This document shows positions 26,801 to 34,494 of a stretch of DNA of 64,000 nucleotides, in pieces. The stretch is taken from NCBI RefSeq assembly GCF_035627495.1, contig NZ_DASPLO010000150.1:24468-88467 (forward strand), in the 5' to 3' direction. The notes below the pieces were generated by a model. The model made no database searches. It saw nothing but the letters and a program-made list of their open reading frames with translations, and had not been told where the DNA came from. Numbering within the stretch: position 1 is the stretch's first letter; each line of letters begins with the position of its first letter. The translations under genes were made by a program, and so were the position numbers. The DNA is from Methylocaldum sp035627495 (lineage in GTDB: Bacteria > Pseudomonadota > Gammaproteobacteria > Methylococcales > Methylococcaceae).

Positions 26801-29155
26801 ATGACAAGCTCTCACGCAACATTCGGATTACCTCCCGCAGCCCTCAAAGCGGGCGTTCGACTGGAGAATCTATCCTTCGCGACAACCGAAGATCTGGAAC
26901 CGTTCCACGGCATGCTGGGACAGATTCGGGCACACTCGGCCATCGCTTTCGGCGTCGCCATGCAAAGGCCCGGCTACAACATCTACGTCATGGGCGAAAC
27001 CGGAACCGGACGCCTCTCGTTGGTCGGCAACTATCTCAAGGCTCGCGCGCGAGAACAGGCGTCTTCAGATGATTGGGCCTACCTCAACAATTTCGACGAC
27101 CCGCGCAAACCATTCGCTTTGCAGCTCCCGCCGGGCCTCGGCAAATCCTTGCTCGCCGATATCGAAACGCTGGTCGACAACCTTCTGGCGACCTTTCCGG
27201 CGGCTTTCGAGAACCCGGCTTACCTAAGGCGCAAAACGGCCGTCGACCGAGAGGTCAAGCAACGCTATAACCGGGCGGTCGACAAGGTCGAGCGGCGCGC
27301 CAAGCACTATAGCATCGCCCTCTTCCGCGACGGCGACACCGTCGTATTCAGCCCGCTGATGAACGGTAAACCTGCCGGAGAAGACGATTTCGCCGCCTTG
27401 CCGAACACCGAAAAGGACAGGTTCCACGATCACGTTAGGGAATTAGAGGATTACCTGAATGAACTCCTCTCGGAAATGCCGCAATGGAAGCGCGAGAGCA
27501 TTAACCAACTGCGACAGCTCGATAAATCGACGATCGACGAAGCCATCGAGCCTCTATTGGACAGCTTATATAGCAAATACGCCGATTTGCCGGCGGTACT
27601 GCAATACTTGACTGAAATACGCCGCAGTCTGCGCCGTGTTGTCGTGGAGCATTTGGCTGAAGAGCGTGGACATGAACCCCACGAGGAAGCGGCAAAACGG
27701 GCGATCCTGATCGCGCAATATGCCCCGCGGCTACTGGTCAGCCATAGCCCCGGCACCGGCGCGCCGGTGGTCTATGAAGCGAATCCCAACCACCCCAACT
27801 TATTCGGCCGTCTTGAGTACGCTAGCGAACAAGGTGTTTTAACCACCCATTACCGCTTGATATACCCCGGCGCGATGCATCAGGCCAATGGCGGCTACTT
27901 GATACTGGAGGCCGAGAAATTAATCGCCGAGCCCCACGTCTGGCCGACGCTGAAGCGAACGCTTAAAACCCGTCAAATCAGGATCGAGTCTCCCACCGAG
28001 GATCAGCTTGCAGTCGCTCCGACGCTTGATCCGGACGTGATCCCGTTGTCTGTCAAGCTCGTTCTGGTCGGCTCTCGCGAACTTTACTACCTGCTGCAAT
28101 CCATGGACGAAGAGTTCAACGAATTATTCCGGGTTCTCGCGGAGTTCGATGACGATATCCCACGCACCGCCGGATCGATGCTGAATTTTGCCCGGCTGAT
28201 TAAAACCCACGCCGAAGCCGACGGCTTCAAGCCTATAACCGCTGGCGGCGTCGCTCGGCTGATCGAGTACAGCGCACGGCTGGCGGAACATCAGGAACGT
28301 CTTTCCGCGCGTGTGCGCGATGTGTTCGAGCTGGTCGCCGAGGCGGAGCAACTCCGCGGACGGGACGGCGCGGAAGCCATTGCCGAGCGGCATGTCCAAA
28401 AGGCGTTGGCCGCCAGGGAAGAACGGCTCGGACGCATCAGCCAGATTCTGCTGGAGGACATGCTGAGCGATACCATTCTGATCGACACCGATGGGGATTC
28501 GGTCGGCAGAATCAACGGCCTGACCATATTGGAAATCGGGGACTGGCGATTCGGAATGCCGGCGCGCATTACCGCCACCGTTTATCCCGGCAGCCGCGGC
28601 GTGGTGGACATCGAGCGCGAAGCCGAACTGGGGCAGGCGATCCACTCCAAAGGCATCATGATTCTTTCGGGTTACCTGGGCCATAACTATGCCTCGGAAT
28701 TCCCCCTGGCGATCTCCGCCAACATCGCCTTGGAGCAATCTTACGGTTATGTGGACGGCGACAGCGCGTCCCTTGCCGAGTTGTGCGCCTTGATTTCGGC
28801 CCTCACCGGCGTGCCGCTGGCCCAATCCTTCGCCGTCACCGGTTCAATCAATCAATACGGCGAGGTACAAACCGTAGGCGGCATTAACGAAAAGATCGAG
28901 GGTTTCTTTCGCTTGTGCGAAGCGCGGGGACTTACCGGGAGACAAGGTGTCGTCATCCCGAAAGCCAACACCCGCAACTTGATGCTGAAGGACGAGGTTA
29001 TCGAGGCCGTTCGCCGGCGCGCGTTCCTGATCCATGCGGTGAACTCGGTGGATCACACCCTGGAATTGCTGACCGGACAAAAGGCCGGGGAAATCAACCG
29101 TCTTGCCGTGGCCAAACTGCGGCAAATGGCCAGGCATGCCGAGCGGAGGTTCTAA
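26801..29155 (+). CDS. Lon-related AAA+ protease (LonC/YcbZ type)
   Basis: 784 residues. The N-terminus carries Walker A GETGTGR with a helical insertion (about 120-290). The AAA core has the family mark LIYPGAMHQANGGYLILEAEKL. The C-terminal Lon protease domain has the catalytic Ser in DGDSASLAELCALISALTG and Lys in GGINEKIEGFF. Walker A lacks the usual Lys (GTGR), so ATP hydrolysis at this site may be lost, as reported for some relatives of this family. It differs from the classical Lon at 36961. Confidence 0.85.
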   Translation: MTSSHATFGLPPAALKAGVRLENLSFATTEDLEPFHGMLGQIRAHSAIAFGVAMQRPGYNIYVMGETGTGRLSLVGNYLKARAREQASSDDWAYLNNFDDPRKPFALQLPPGLGKSLLADIETLVDNLLATFPAAFENPAYLRRKTAVDREVKQRYNRAVDKVERRAKHYSIALFRDGDTVVFSPLMNGKPAGEDDFAALPNTEKDRFHDHVRELEDYLNELLSEMPQWKRESINQLRQLDKSTIDEAIEPLLDSLYSKYADLPAVLQYLTEIRRSLRRVVVEHLAEERGHEPHEEAAKRAILIAQYAPRLLVSHSPGTGAPVVYEANPNHPNLFGRLEYASEQGVLTTHYRLIYPGAMHQANGGYLILEAEKLIAEPHVWPTLKRTLKTRQIRIESPTEDQLAVAPTLDPDVIPLSVKLVLVGSRELYYLLQSMDEEFNELFRVLAEFDDDIPRTAGSMLNFARLIKTHAEADGFKPITAGGVARLIEYSARLAEHQERLSARVRDVFELVAEAEQLRGRDGAEAIAERHVQKALAAREERLGRISQILLEDMLSDTILIDTDGDSVGRINGLTILEIGDWRFGMPARITATVYPGSRGVVDIEREAELGQAIHSKGIMILSGYLGHNYASEFPLAISANIALEQSYGYVDGDSASLAELCALISALTGVPLAQSFAVTGSINQYGEVQTVGGINEKIEGFFRLCEARGLTGRQGVVIPKANTRNLMLKDEVIEAVRRRAFLIHAVNSVDHTLELLTGQKAGEINRLAVAKLRQMARHAERRF

Positions 29156-29176
29156 AGCTTTCCTTCGCGGGGCACC

Positions 29177-29425
29177 CTACCCCTTCGCCAAGGCCAAATA
29201 TTTTTCATAAAGCGTCCCGTGATCTTCCGAGTAATCCGGATCCTTTTGAATACAGTCCACGGGGCACACTTCCATGCATTGCGGCTTGTCGAAATGCCCG
29301 ACACACTCCGTGCACTGCGCCGGGTTGATCTCGTAAATTTCCTCGCCTTGCGAAATGGCGCCGTTCGGGCACTCGGGCTCGCACACATCGCAGTTGATAC
29401 ATTCGTCGGTAATAATCAGAGCCAT
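29177..29425 (-). CDS. YfhL-type 2[4Fe-4S] ferredoxin
   Basis: 82 residues from ATG 29425. It has two cluster motifs, CINCDVCEPECP and CTECVGHFDKPQCMEVCPVDC, with the 8-residue insertion in the second motif that marks Allochromatium-type ferredoxins. It is a soluble electron carrier. The frame stays open upstream through a repeat element and into coaD, but residues before this Met do not fit. It is usually found next to coaD, as here. Confidence 0.92.
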   Translation of the reverse strand: MALIITDECINCDVCEPECPNGAISQGEEIYEINPAQCTECVGHFDKPQCMEVCPVDCIQKDPDYSEDHGTLYEKYLALAKG

Positions 29426-29438
29426 AGCTATCTCACTG

Positions 29439-29582
29439 AAAACGTGTTTTAAAAACGTCGCGAGCGAGCCGAGTGCAAGGCGCCCGGAGCACAGGACCCG
29501 GAGTGTACATAGAGTACATGAGGAGTCCGAGCACCGCGCAACGCCGCACTTGGACCGCGTAGTAGCTTTTAAGACACGTTTT
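29439..29582 (+). repeat. Dispersed inverted-repeat element, copy 3 (overlaps coaD end)
   Basis: 144 bp. The arms AAAACGTGT (29439-29447) and ACACGTTTT (29574-29582) are perfect complements but differ from the arms of the other copies. The core keeps GTCGCGAGCG and CCGCGTAGTAG. GTACATAGAGTAC inside resembles the palindrome in copy 2. The right arm supplies the last codons and stop of coaD. Confidence 0.7.
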
Positions 29583-30066
29583 GAAAATCGGCATACTTTG
29601 TGACCAATGCCTCCCGCACCAGTTCCGGCACGAAACTCGACACGTCCCCGCCGAGCTTTGCAATTTCGCGAATCACCGAAGACGAAATGAACGCGTACTC
29701 TTCGCTGGGCGTCAAAAACATCGTCTCCAATTCCGCGCAAAGGTGGCGGTTCATGCCGGCCAATTGAAACTCGAACTCGAAATCCGACACCGCGCGGAGT
29801 CCGCGCAGAATCACAGTGGCGCCGCACTTTTTCGCGCAGTTCACCAGCAAGGTATCGAAGCCCAGAATCTCGACGTTTCCCACGGCCTGCAGCGCATGGC
29901 GCGCCAGTTCCACCCGCTCGTCCAAAGTGAACAAGGGAATCTTGTTCTTGTTCTCCGCCACGGCGACGACCACTCGATCGAAAATGCGGGCGGCACGGGT
30001 CACCAAGTCGACATGACCGTTGGTGATGGGATCGAATGTTCCGGGATAGATCGCGGTGATGATCAT
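29569..30066 (-). CDS. coaD: Phosphopantetheine adenylyltransferase CoaD
   Basis: 165 residues. Motifs: PGTFDPITNGHVDL (the T/HxGH nucleotidyltransferase site), LRGLRAVSDFEFEFQL and ISSSVIREIAKLGGD. It makes dephospho-CoA from 4'-phosphopantetheine and ATP. The last residues (NVS) and the stop codon are read from the right arm of a repeat element, which appears to have replaced the original end; E. coli CoaD has 159 residues. It lies 5 bp after rsmD. Confidence 0.95.
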   Translation of the reverse strand: MIITAIYPGTFDPITNGHVDLVTRAARIFDRVVVAVAENKNKIPLFTLDERVELARHALQAVGNVEILGFDTLLVNCAKKCGATVILRGLRAVSDFEFEFQLAGMNRHLCAELETMFLTPSEEYAFISSSVIREIAKLGGDVSSFVPELVREALVTKYADFQNVS

Positions 30067-30071
30067 GAGAA

Positions 30072-30632
30072 TTAACCGGAAAATATACGCTCACACAGGT
30101 GATAGCCGACTTCGCCCGCCTTGTTGCCGCGCAAAATTTGCCAGTTCTCCGGAAGACCCTCGAGCCGAAAGGCGCTTTCGGCTTCCAGATAGATTTTGGC
30201 GCGGGACGATAGCCAACCGTTCTCTTCAAGTGCTCGGCAGCACGGAATTACCAAATCCTGGTGGAAGGGTGGGTCGAGAAAGACCACGTCGAACGGCTGC
30301 CCCTCACCCGCCAAGAAACGCCTAACCTCTGCTTGGACGATTTCCACCGCCTCTGCGTTCAATAGAGTGCGATTCCGTTCGAGGGCTGCGCAGGCCGCAG
30401 CGTCCCGCTCCACCTGCACGACCCTCGCGGCGCCGCGGGAAGCGGCTTCAAGGCCCAGTGCGCCGCTGCCGGCGTAGAGATCAAGGCAGCGGGCGCTCTC
30501 GATTTCGTCTCGCAGCCAGTTGAACAGCGTTTCCCGCACCCGGTCCGGTGTCGGCCGGAGCCCGGGCGCATCGGGAAACTTGAGTTTGCGGCTGCGGAAG
30601 CGTCCGCCGATGATGCGGAGCTCATTCTTCAC
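30072..30632 (-). CDS. rsmD: 16S rRNA (guanine966-N2)-methyltransferase RsmD
   Basis: 186 residues. Rossmann motif I DLYAGSGALGLEAASRGA and the catalytic DPPF (VVFLDPPFHQD) are present, as is the N-terminal RIIGGRFRSRKL. It methylates G966 of 16S rRNA. Its start overlaps the stop of the upstream M16 peptidase by 4 bp, and coaD follows. The adjacency rsmD-coaD is common in proteobacteria. Confidence 0.93.
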   Translation of the reverse strand: MKNELRIIGGRFRSRKLKFPDAPGLRPTPDRVRETLFNWLRDEIESARCLDLYAGSGALGLEAASRGAARVVQVERDAAACAALERNRTLLNAEAVEIVQAEVRRFLAGEGQPFDVVFLDPPFHQDLVIPCCRALEENGWLSSRAKIYLEAESAFRLEGLPENWQILRGNKAGEVGYHLCERIFSG

Positions 30633-31942
30633 TTCGCCCCGCCGCCGACCAGCACGGTCCGGAGCTTATCCGGATCGACCCGGGACCGGAAAGCCCGCTT
30701 GATATCCTCCCGGGTCACTGCTTCCACCTTTTCGGTGAACCTGGCGAGATAATCCAGGGGACGGTTGTAAAATGCAACGATAGCCACCTGCTCGGTGAGC
30801 TTTTGATTGCTGTCCAAGCGTAAAACGAATCCGCCGATGATGTTTTTCTTGGCGGCCTCCAACTCCTTGTCGGTAGGCCCATTCGCGGCGAAATCCTTGA
30901 CGGTTTTGAGGGCTACGCGCAGCGCCTCCTCGGCCTGATCGTTGCGGGTTTGAAGCCCCACCTGGAAAGGCCCTGCCTCCCGAAGCGGCATGAAATAGCT
31001 GTACGCGTTGTAGGAAAGCCCCCGTTTTTCACGAACCTCCTCACTGATGCGGGAAACGAGGCCGCTGCCGCCCAAAATGTGGTTGCCCACGTAAAGGGGG
31101 AAATAATCCGGATCGGTTGCCGTCATCCCGATCAGGCCGGCACGCACGTGGGTCTGCTCGGAAGGGAACGGCCGCTTGACGGTTTCAACCGAATGGATGG
31201 GCTCGGGCGCCGACAATGCAGGTGAAACGGCGCCTTGCTCAAGACCCGAAAGCAGCTTTTCCGCAATCGATTCCGCATCCGCCCGTTTCACCTCGCCCAC
31301 GATAACGACGATCGCGTTTTTCGCCACGTAGTAGCGTTTGTGGAAATCGACGAGATCCTCGCGGGTCAAAGGCTCCACGGTTTCCGTAAACCCTTCCTGA
31401 GGGTGAGCGTAGGGATGGTTGCCGTACAGCGCTTGAAAGAACGCGATTTCGGCGAGGTCGTCCGGCTGTTCGCCGCGCTGTTTGATCGCGAGCAACGTCC
31501 GGTTTTTCTCTCGATCGAAGTCTTTTTGCTCGAAACGGGGACGAGCCAGAATTTCCCGCCCCGTCTCCAGTGCGACGCCGAGCTTTTCGGGATGCGTCAG
31601 GCTGCGCAGCGACAACCAGGCCGTATCGCGCGAAACACCGGTACCCAAGGATGCCCCGACGCTCTCGAGCCGTTGGGCGATGGCGTCGGCGTCCCAATCT
31701 CCCGCACCGGTATCGAGCATACCCGAAGTGAGGGCCGCGAGACCGAATTTTTCCGCGTCGCGGGCACTACCGGCGTCGAAGACGACACGGACGTCAAGCA
31801 GCGGCAAGCCTTCGGTCGGTACGAAATAGATCCGGCCGCCTTGCGGCGAAACCCAATGCTGGATCTCCGGCACGGCGTATACCGGCGCGCTGATCAATAA
31901 AAACAGAAGCACAAGGCATCGGGACACGCGCTTAACGGACAT
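30629..31942 (-). CDS. M16 peptidase-like subunit lacking the zinc motif
   Basis: 437 residues with a signal peptide (CLVLLFLLISAPVYA). The two-domain M16 fold is visible (LDTGAGDWDADAIAQRLESVGASLG, NAIVVIVGEV). The HxxEH zinc motif is absent, while the C-domain Arg/Tyr pair region (EVREKRGLSYNAYSYF) is present. It is probably the non-catalytic half of a periplasmic heterodimer with the neighbour at 31932, which it overlaps by 11 bp. Confidence 0.88.
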   Translation of the reverse strand: MSVKRVSRCLVLLFLLISAPVYAVPEIQHWVSPQGGRIYFVPTEGLPLLDVRVVFDAGSARDAEKFGLAALTSGMLDTGAGDWDADAIAQRLESVGASLGTGVSRDTAWLSLRSLTHPEKLGVALETGREILARPRFEQKDFDREKNRTLLAIKQRGEQPDDLAEIAFFQALYGNHPYAHPQEGFTETVEPLTREDLVDFHKRYYVAKNAIVVIVGEVKRADAESIAEKLLSGLEQGAVSPALSAPEPIHSVETVKRPFPSEQTHVRAGLIGMTATDPDYFPLYVGNHILGGSGLVSRISEEVREKRGLSYNAYSYFMPLREAGPFQVGLQTRNDQAEEALRVALKTVKDFAANGPTDKELEAAKKNIIGGFVLRLDSNQKLTEQVAIVAFYNRPLDYLARFTEKVEAVTREDIKRAFRSRVDPDKLRTVLVGGGAK

Positions 31943-33314
31943 GATCGCCTCCCATCGGTGCGGTTTCTTCCGGCGCCTTGGCGCCCTCGGGCAAGGGTAA
32001 CGGTTCCAAATAGGCCACGCTGAGCCGATCGTCGATCAGGTATTTGCGGGCGACCTGTTGAATCTGCTCGGCCGTCACGGCGTTGACCTTATCCACATAC
32101 TCTTGAATGGTCTTCCAACCGAGTCCGACGGTTTCGGTCGCCCCGAGCTGCATGGCCTGATAGAACATGGAATCCCTCTGATAAACGTGGTGGGCCAGCA
32201 CTTGCGCCTTGACCCGCTCCAATTCCGCGGCGGAAACCGACTCGTCCTGAAGACGACGGATTTCCTCCCTCAGCGCTTTCTCCAATGCCTGCAGGGTCTT
32301 GCCCTGAACGGGCGTACCCTCCAAGGTAAAGAGATTGGACAAGCGCGAGTAGAGGTCATAGCCGGCCCCGGCGGATGCGGCCACCTGCTGCCCGCGCACC
32401 AGACGGCTGGACAGGCGGGCGCTGTTGCCGCCATCCAGAATCCCGGCGGCGACTTCCAGGGCGTAAGCCTCCCAATCCTCTTGGCCTATCGTCCTCAAGG
32501 CAGGCGTCTTATAGCCCATCACGAGGTAGGGCAGCTTGGCCGGCAGATGTACGGTCATACGACGCGGCCCCAATTGCTCGACTTCGCCCCGGGGCTTGAT
32601 CTCCGGCAGCTTGCTCGGTTTCAACGGGCCGAAATGCTTCTTGGCGAGCGTGTATACCTCCTGCGGGTTCACGTCGCCCACGATGACGACTGTCGCATTA
32701 TTCGGCGCGTACCAGAGCCCGTACCAATACTTGAGATCGTCGACGGTCAGCCCGCCAACGTCATCCGGCCAACCGATGACGGGGTTCTTGTAAGGACTAT
32801 TGGTATAGGCGAGCGACTGAAAATGCTCTTCCATCTTGGCCCGCGGCTGGTCGTCCGTGCGCAGCCGGCGTTCCTCCAGGACAACTTGTTGTTCTTTCTT
32901 GAATTCCTTGTCCGCCAGAAGCAGATACCGCATGCGGTCGGCTTCCAGTTCGAAGCTTACGGGAAGCCTGGTCTTTTCCAGGGTCTGAAAATAGGCGGTG
33001 TAATCTTGCCCGGTGAAGGCGTTTTCTCGGCCTCCGTTTGCTGCGATAATACGGGAGAATTCACCAGGCGGATGTTTCTCGGTACCCTTGAACATCATAT
33101 GTTCAAGCATGTGCGAGATTCCGGTGATGCCGCCGTGCTCATAGCTTGCGCCCACTTTGTACCAGACTTGCGAAACGACTGCCGGCGCACGGTGGTCTTC
33201 CTGGACCAAAAGCTTCAACCCGTTATCCAGCCGGAACTCGTGAACCGCAGGCTCAGCAGCGTGAAGCGACAGCGGTGATACCAGCAGGGCCAGACGGAGT
33301 CCGCGAAACAGCAT
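31932..33314 (-). CDS. M16 zinc peptidase, catalytic subunit
   Basis: 460 residues with a signal peptide (LRLALLVSPLSLHAAEPA). The zinc motif HMLEH is present in GISHMLEHMMFKGTEKHP, with the third ligand region FELEADRM downstream. It pairs with the inactive subunit at 30629, as in other bacterial M16 dimers. It is periplasmic and likely degrades peptides. It is divergent from ctaB. Confidence 0.92.
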   Translation of the reverse strand: MLFRGLRLALLVSPLSLHAAEPAVHEFRLDNGLKLLVQEDHRAPAVVSQVWYKVGASYEHGGITGISHMLEHMMFKGTEKHPPGEFSRIIAANGGRENAFTGQDYTAYFQTLEKTRLPVSFELEADRMRYLLLADKEFKKEQQVVLEERRLRTDDQPRAKMEEHFQSLAYTNSPYKNPVIGWPDDVGGLTVDDLKYWYGLWYAPNNATVVIVGDVNPQEVYTLAKKHFGPLKPSKLPEIKPRGEVEQLGPRRMTVHLPAKLPYLVMGYKTPALRTIGQEDWEAYALEVAAGILDGGNSARLSSRLVRGQQVAASAGAGYDLYSRLSNLFTLEGTPVQGKTLQALEKALREEIRRLQDESVSAAELERVKAQVLAHHVYQRDSMFYQAMQLGATETVGLGWKTIQEYVDKVNAVTAEQIQQVARKYLIDDRLSVAYLEPLPLPEGAKAPEETAPMGGDHVR

Positions 33315-33397
33315 TTGACGCTCTCCTTAATGTGTTGGGGATCGAACGGCAGGTTGCCGAACCAGCCGATATTGTAAACGAAGACCGTAGCGAAACG

Positions 33398-34312
33398 ATG
33401 AACTCGACGACTGATATCGAATCCACGAACGCCGTTTCCTGGAGAACCTATCTCGCCCTGTGCAAGCTCAAGGTAGTTGGCCACATCGTGTTCACCGCCG
33501 TGATCGGCATGTTTTTGGCCGTTCCGGGACTGCCTCCGCTGGCTGTTTCATTGTGGGCGACGCTGGGCATTGGACTGGCCGCCGCCTCCGCAGCCGCTCT
33601 CAATCACTTCCTGGACCGGCGCGCCGATGCCGAAATGGCACGCACCCAAAACCGGCCCTTGCCGTCCGGCCACGTTCAGCCGAGCCAGGTCGTGACCTTC
33701 GCCGTCACTCTGGGCGTGCTTTCGATGGCGATTCTGACCGTCTTCGTGAACCCGCTTACCGCGTTTTTAACCTTCCTTTCACTGATCGGCTACGCCTTCG
33801 TTTACACCGTTTATCTGAAGCGCGCGACACCGCAGAACATCGTGATCGGGGGCGCGGCCGGCGCGGCTCCGCCGGTACTCGGCTGGTGCGCCGTGACCGG
33901 CGGGGTGCACCCTTACGCCCTGCTGCTGTTTCTGCTGATCTTCACCTGGACCCCACCTCACTTTTGGGCCTATGCGATCGCCAAACGGGACGATTACGCC
34001 AAGGTCAACATCCCCATGCTGCCCGTCACCCATGGCGTGGAGATCACCCAACTGCATATTCTTCTCTACACCATATTGCTGCTGATCGTGAGCCTCTTCC
34101 CGTATCTCACCGGCATGAGCGGTTTTCTCTACCTGGGAGCGGCCGTGGGACTAGGCGGCGGCTTTCTGTACTACGCGGTTCGGCTTAAGAAAGAGGCCGA
34201 CAACAAGCTGGCCATGACAACTTTCGGCTATTCGCTGGTCTATTTGGTCGGGATATTTTCGGCCTTGTTGATAGATCATTACGTGCCGCTCATTGCGGAC
34301 TTGTTTCGGTAG
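33398..34312 (+). CDS. ctaB: Protohaem IX farnesyltransferase CtaB/CyoE
   Basis: 304 residues from ATG 33398; an open frame reaches back to 33146 over the M16 gene but has no family match. Prenyltransferase motifs NHFLDRRADAEMARTQNRPL and YLKRATPQNIVIGG are present, with several hydrophobic helices. It makes haem O, the substrate for the haem A synthase encoded at 15958-17973. It is single and not next to the other oxidase assembly genes. Confidence 0.93.
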   Translation: MNSTTDIESTNAVSWRTYLALCKLKVVGHIVFTAVIGMFLAVPGLPPLAVSLWATLGIGLAAASAAALNHFLDRRADAEMARTQNRPLPSGHVQPSQVVTFAVTLGVLSMAILTVFVNPLTAFLTFLSLIGYAFVYTVYLKRATPQNIVIGGAAGAAPPVLGWCAVTGGVHPYALLLFLLIFTWTPPHFWAYAIAKRDDYAKVNIPMLPVTHGVEITQLHILLYTILLLIVSLFPYLTGMSGFLYLGAAVGLGGGFLYYAVRLKKEADNKLAMTTFGYSLVYLVGIFSALLIDHYVPLIADLFR

Positions 34313-34314
34313 TT

Positions 34315-34346
34315 TGTAGGCCGGAATAAGCACAGCGTTTCCGGCC
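34315..34346 (+). repeat. Half copy of the TGTAGGCCGGAATAA repeat
   Basis: TGTAGGCCGGAATAAGC followed by AGCGTTTCCGGCCC, 2 bp after the ctaB stop. It matches the left half of the complete element at 60381-60462. The remaining 150 bp before recJ has no other clear feature. Confidence 0.65.
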
Positions 34347-34494
34347 CACGCTTCTCCATTTCCACGACCGAGTTGCGCCGTTCCCGGGCGAAACGGCAGA
34401 ACCGCCTGTCAATATCAGGTACAGTAGTCCTACGAGCGAGAGTAGAAAGCCGAGCTTTCTGCTTTAACCACCTAGTAAACCCATTCGCCGCCCA

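Noticed and set aside
29177..30229. 350-codon frame containing the ferredoxin
   Set aside because: The upstream part runs through a repeat and coaD in another frame; only the last 82 codons match the ferredoxin family.
32058..33278. 406-codon frame opposite the M16 peptidase
   Set aside because: Antisense shadow; the M16 gene has the signal peptide and zinc motif.
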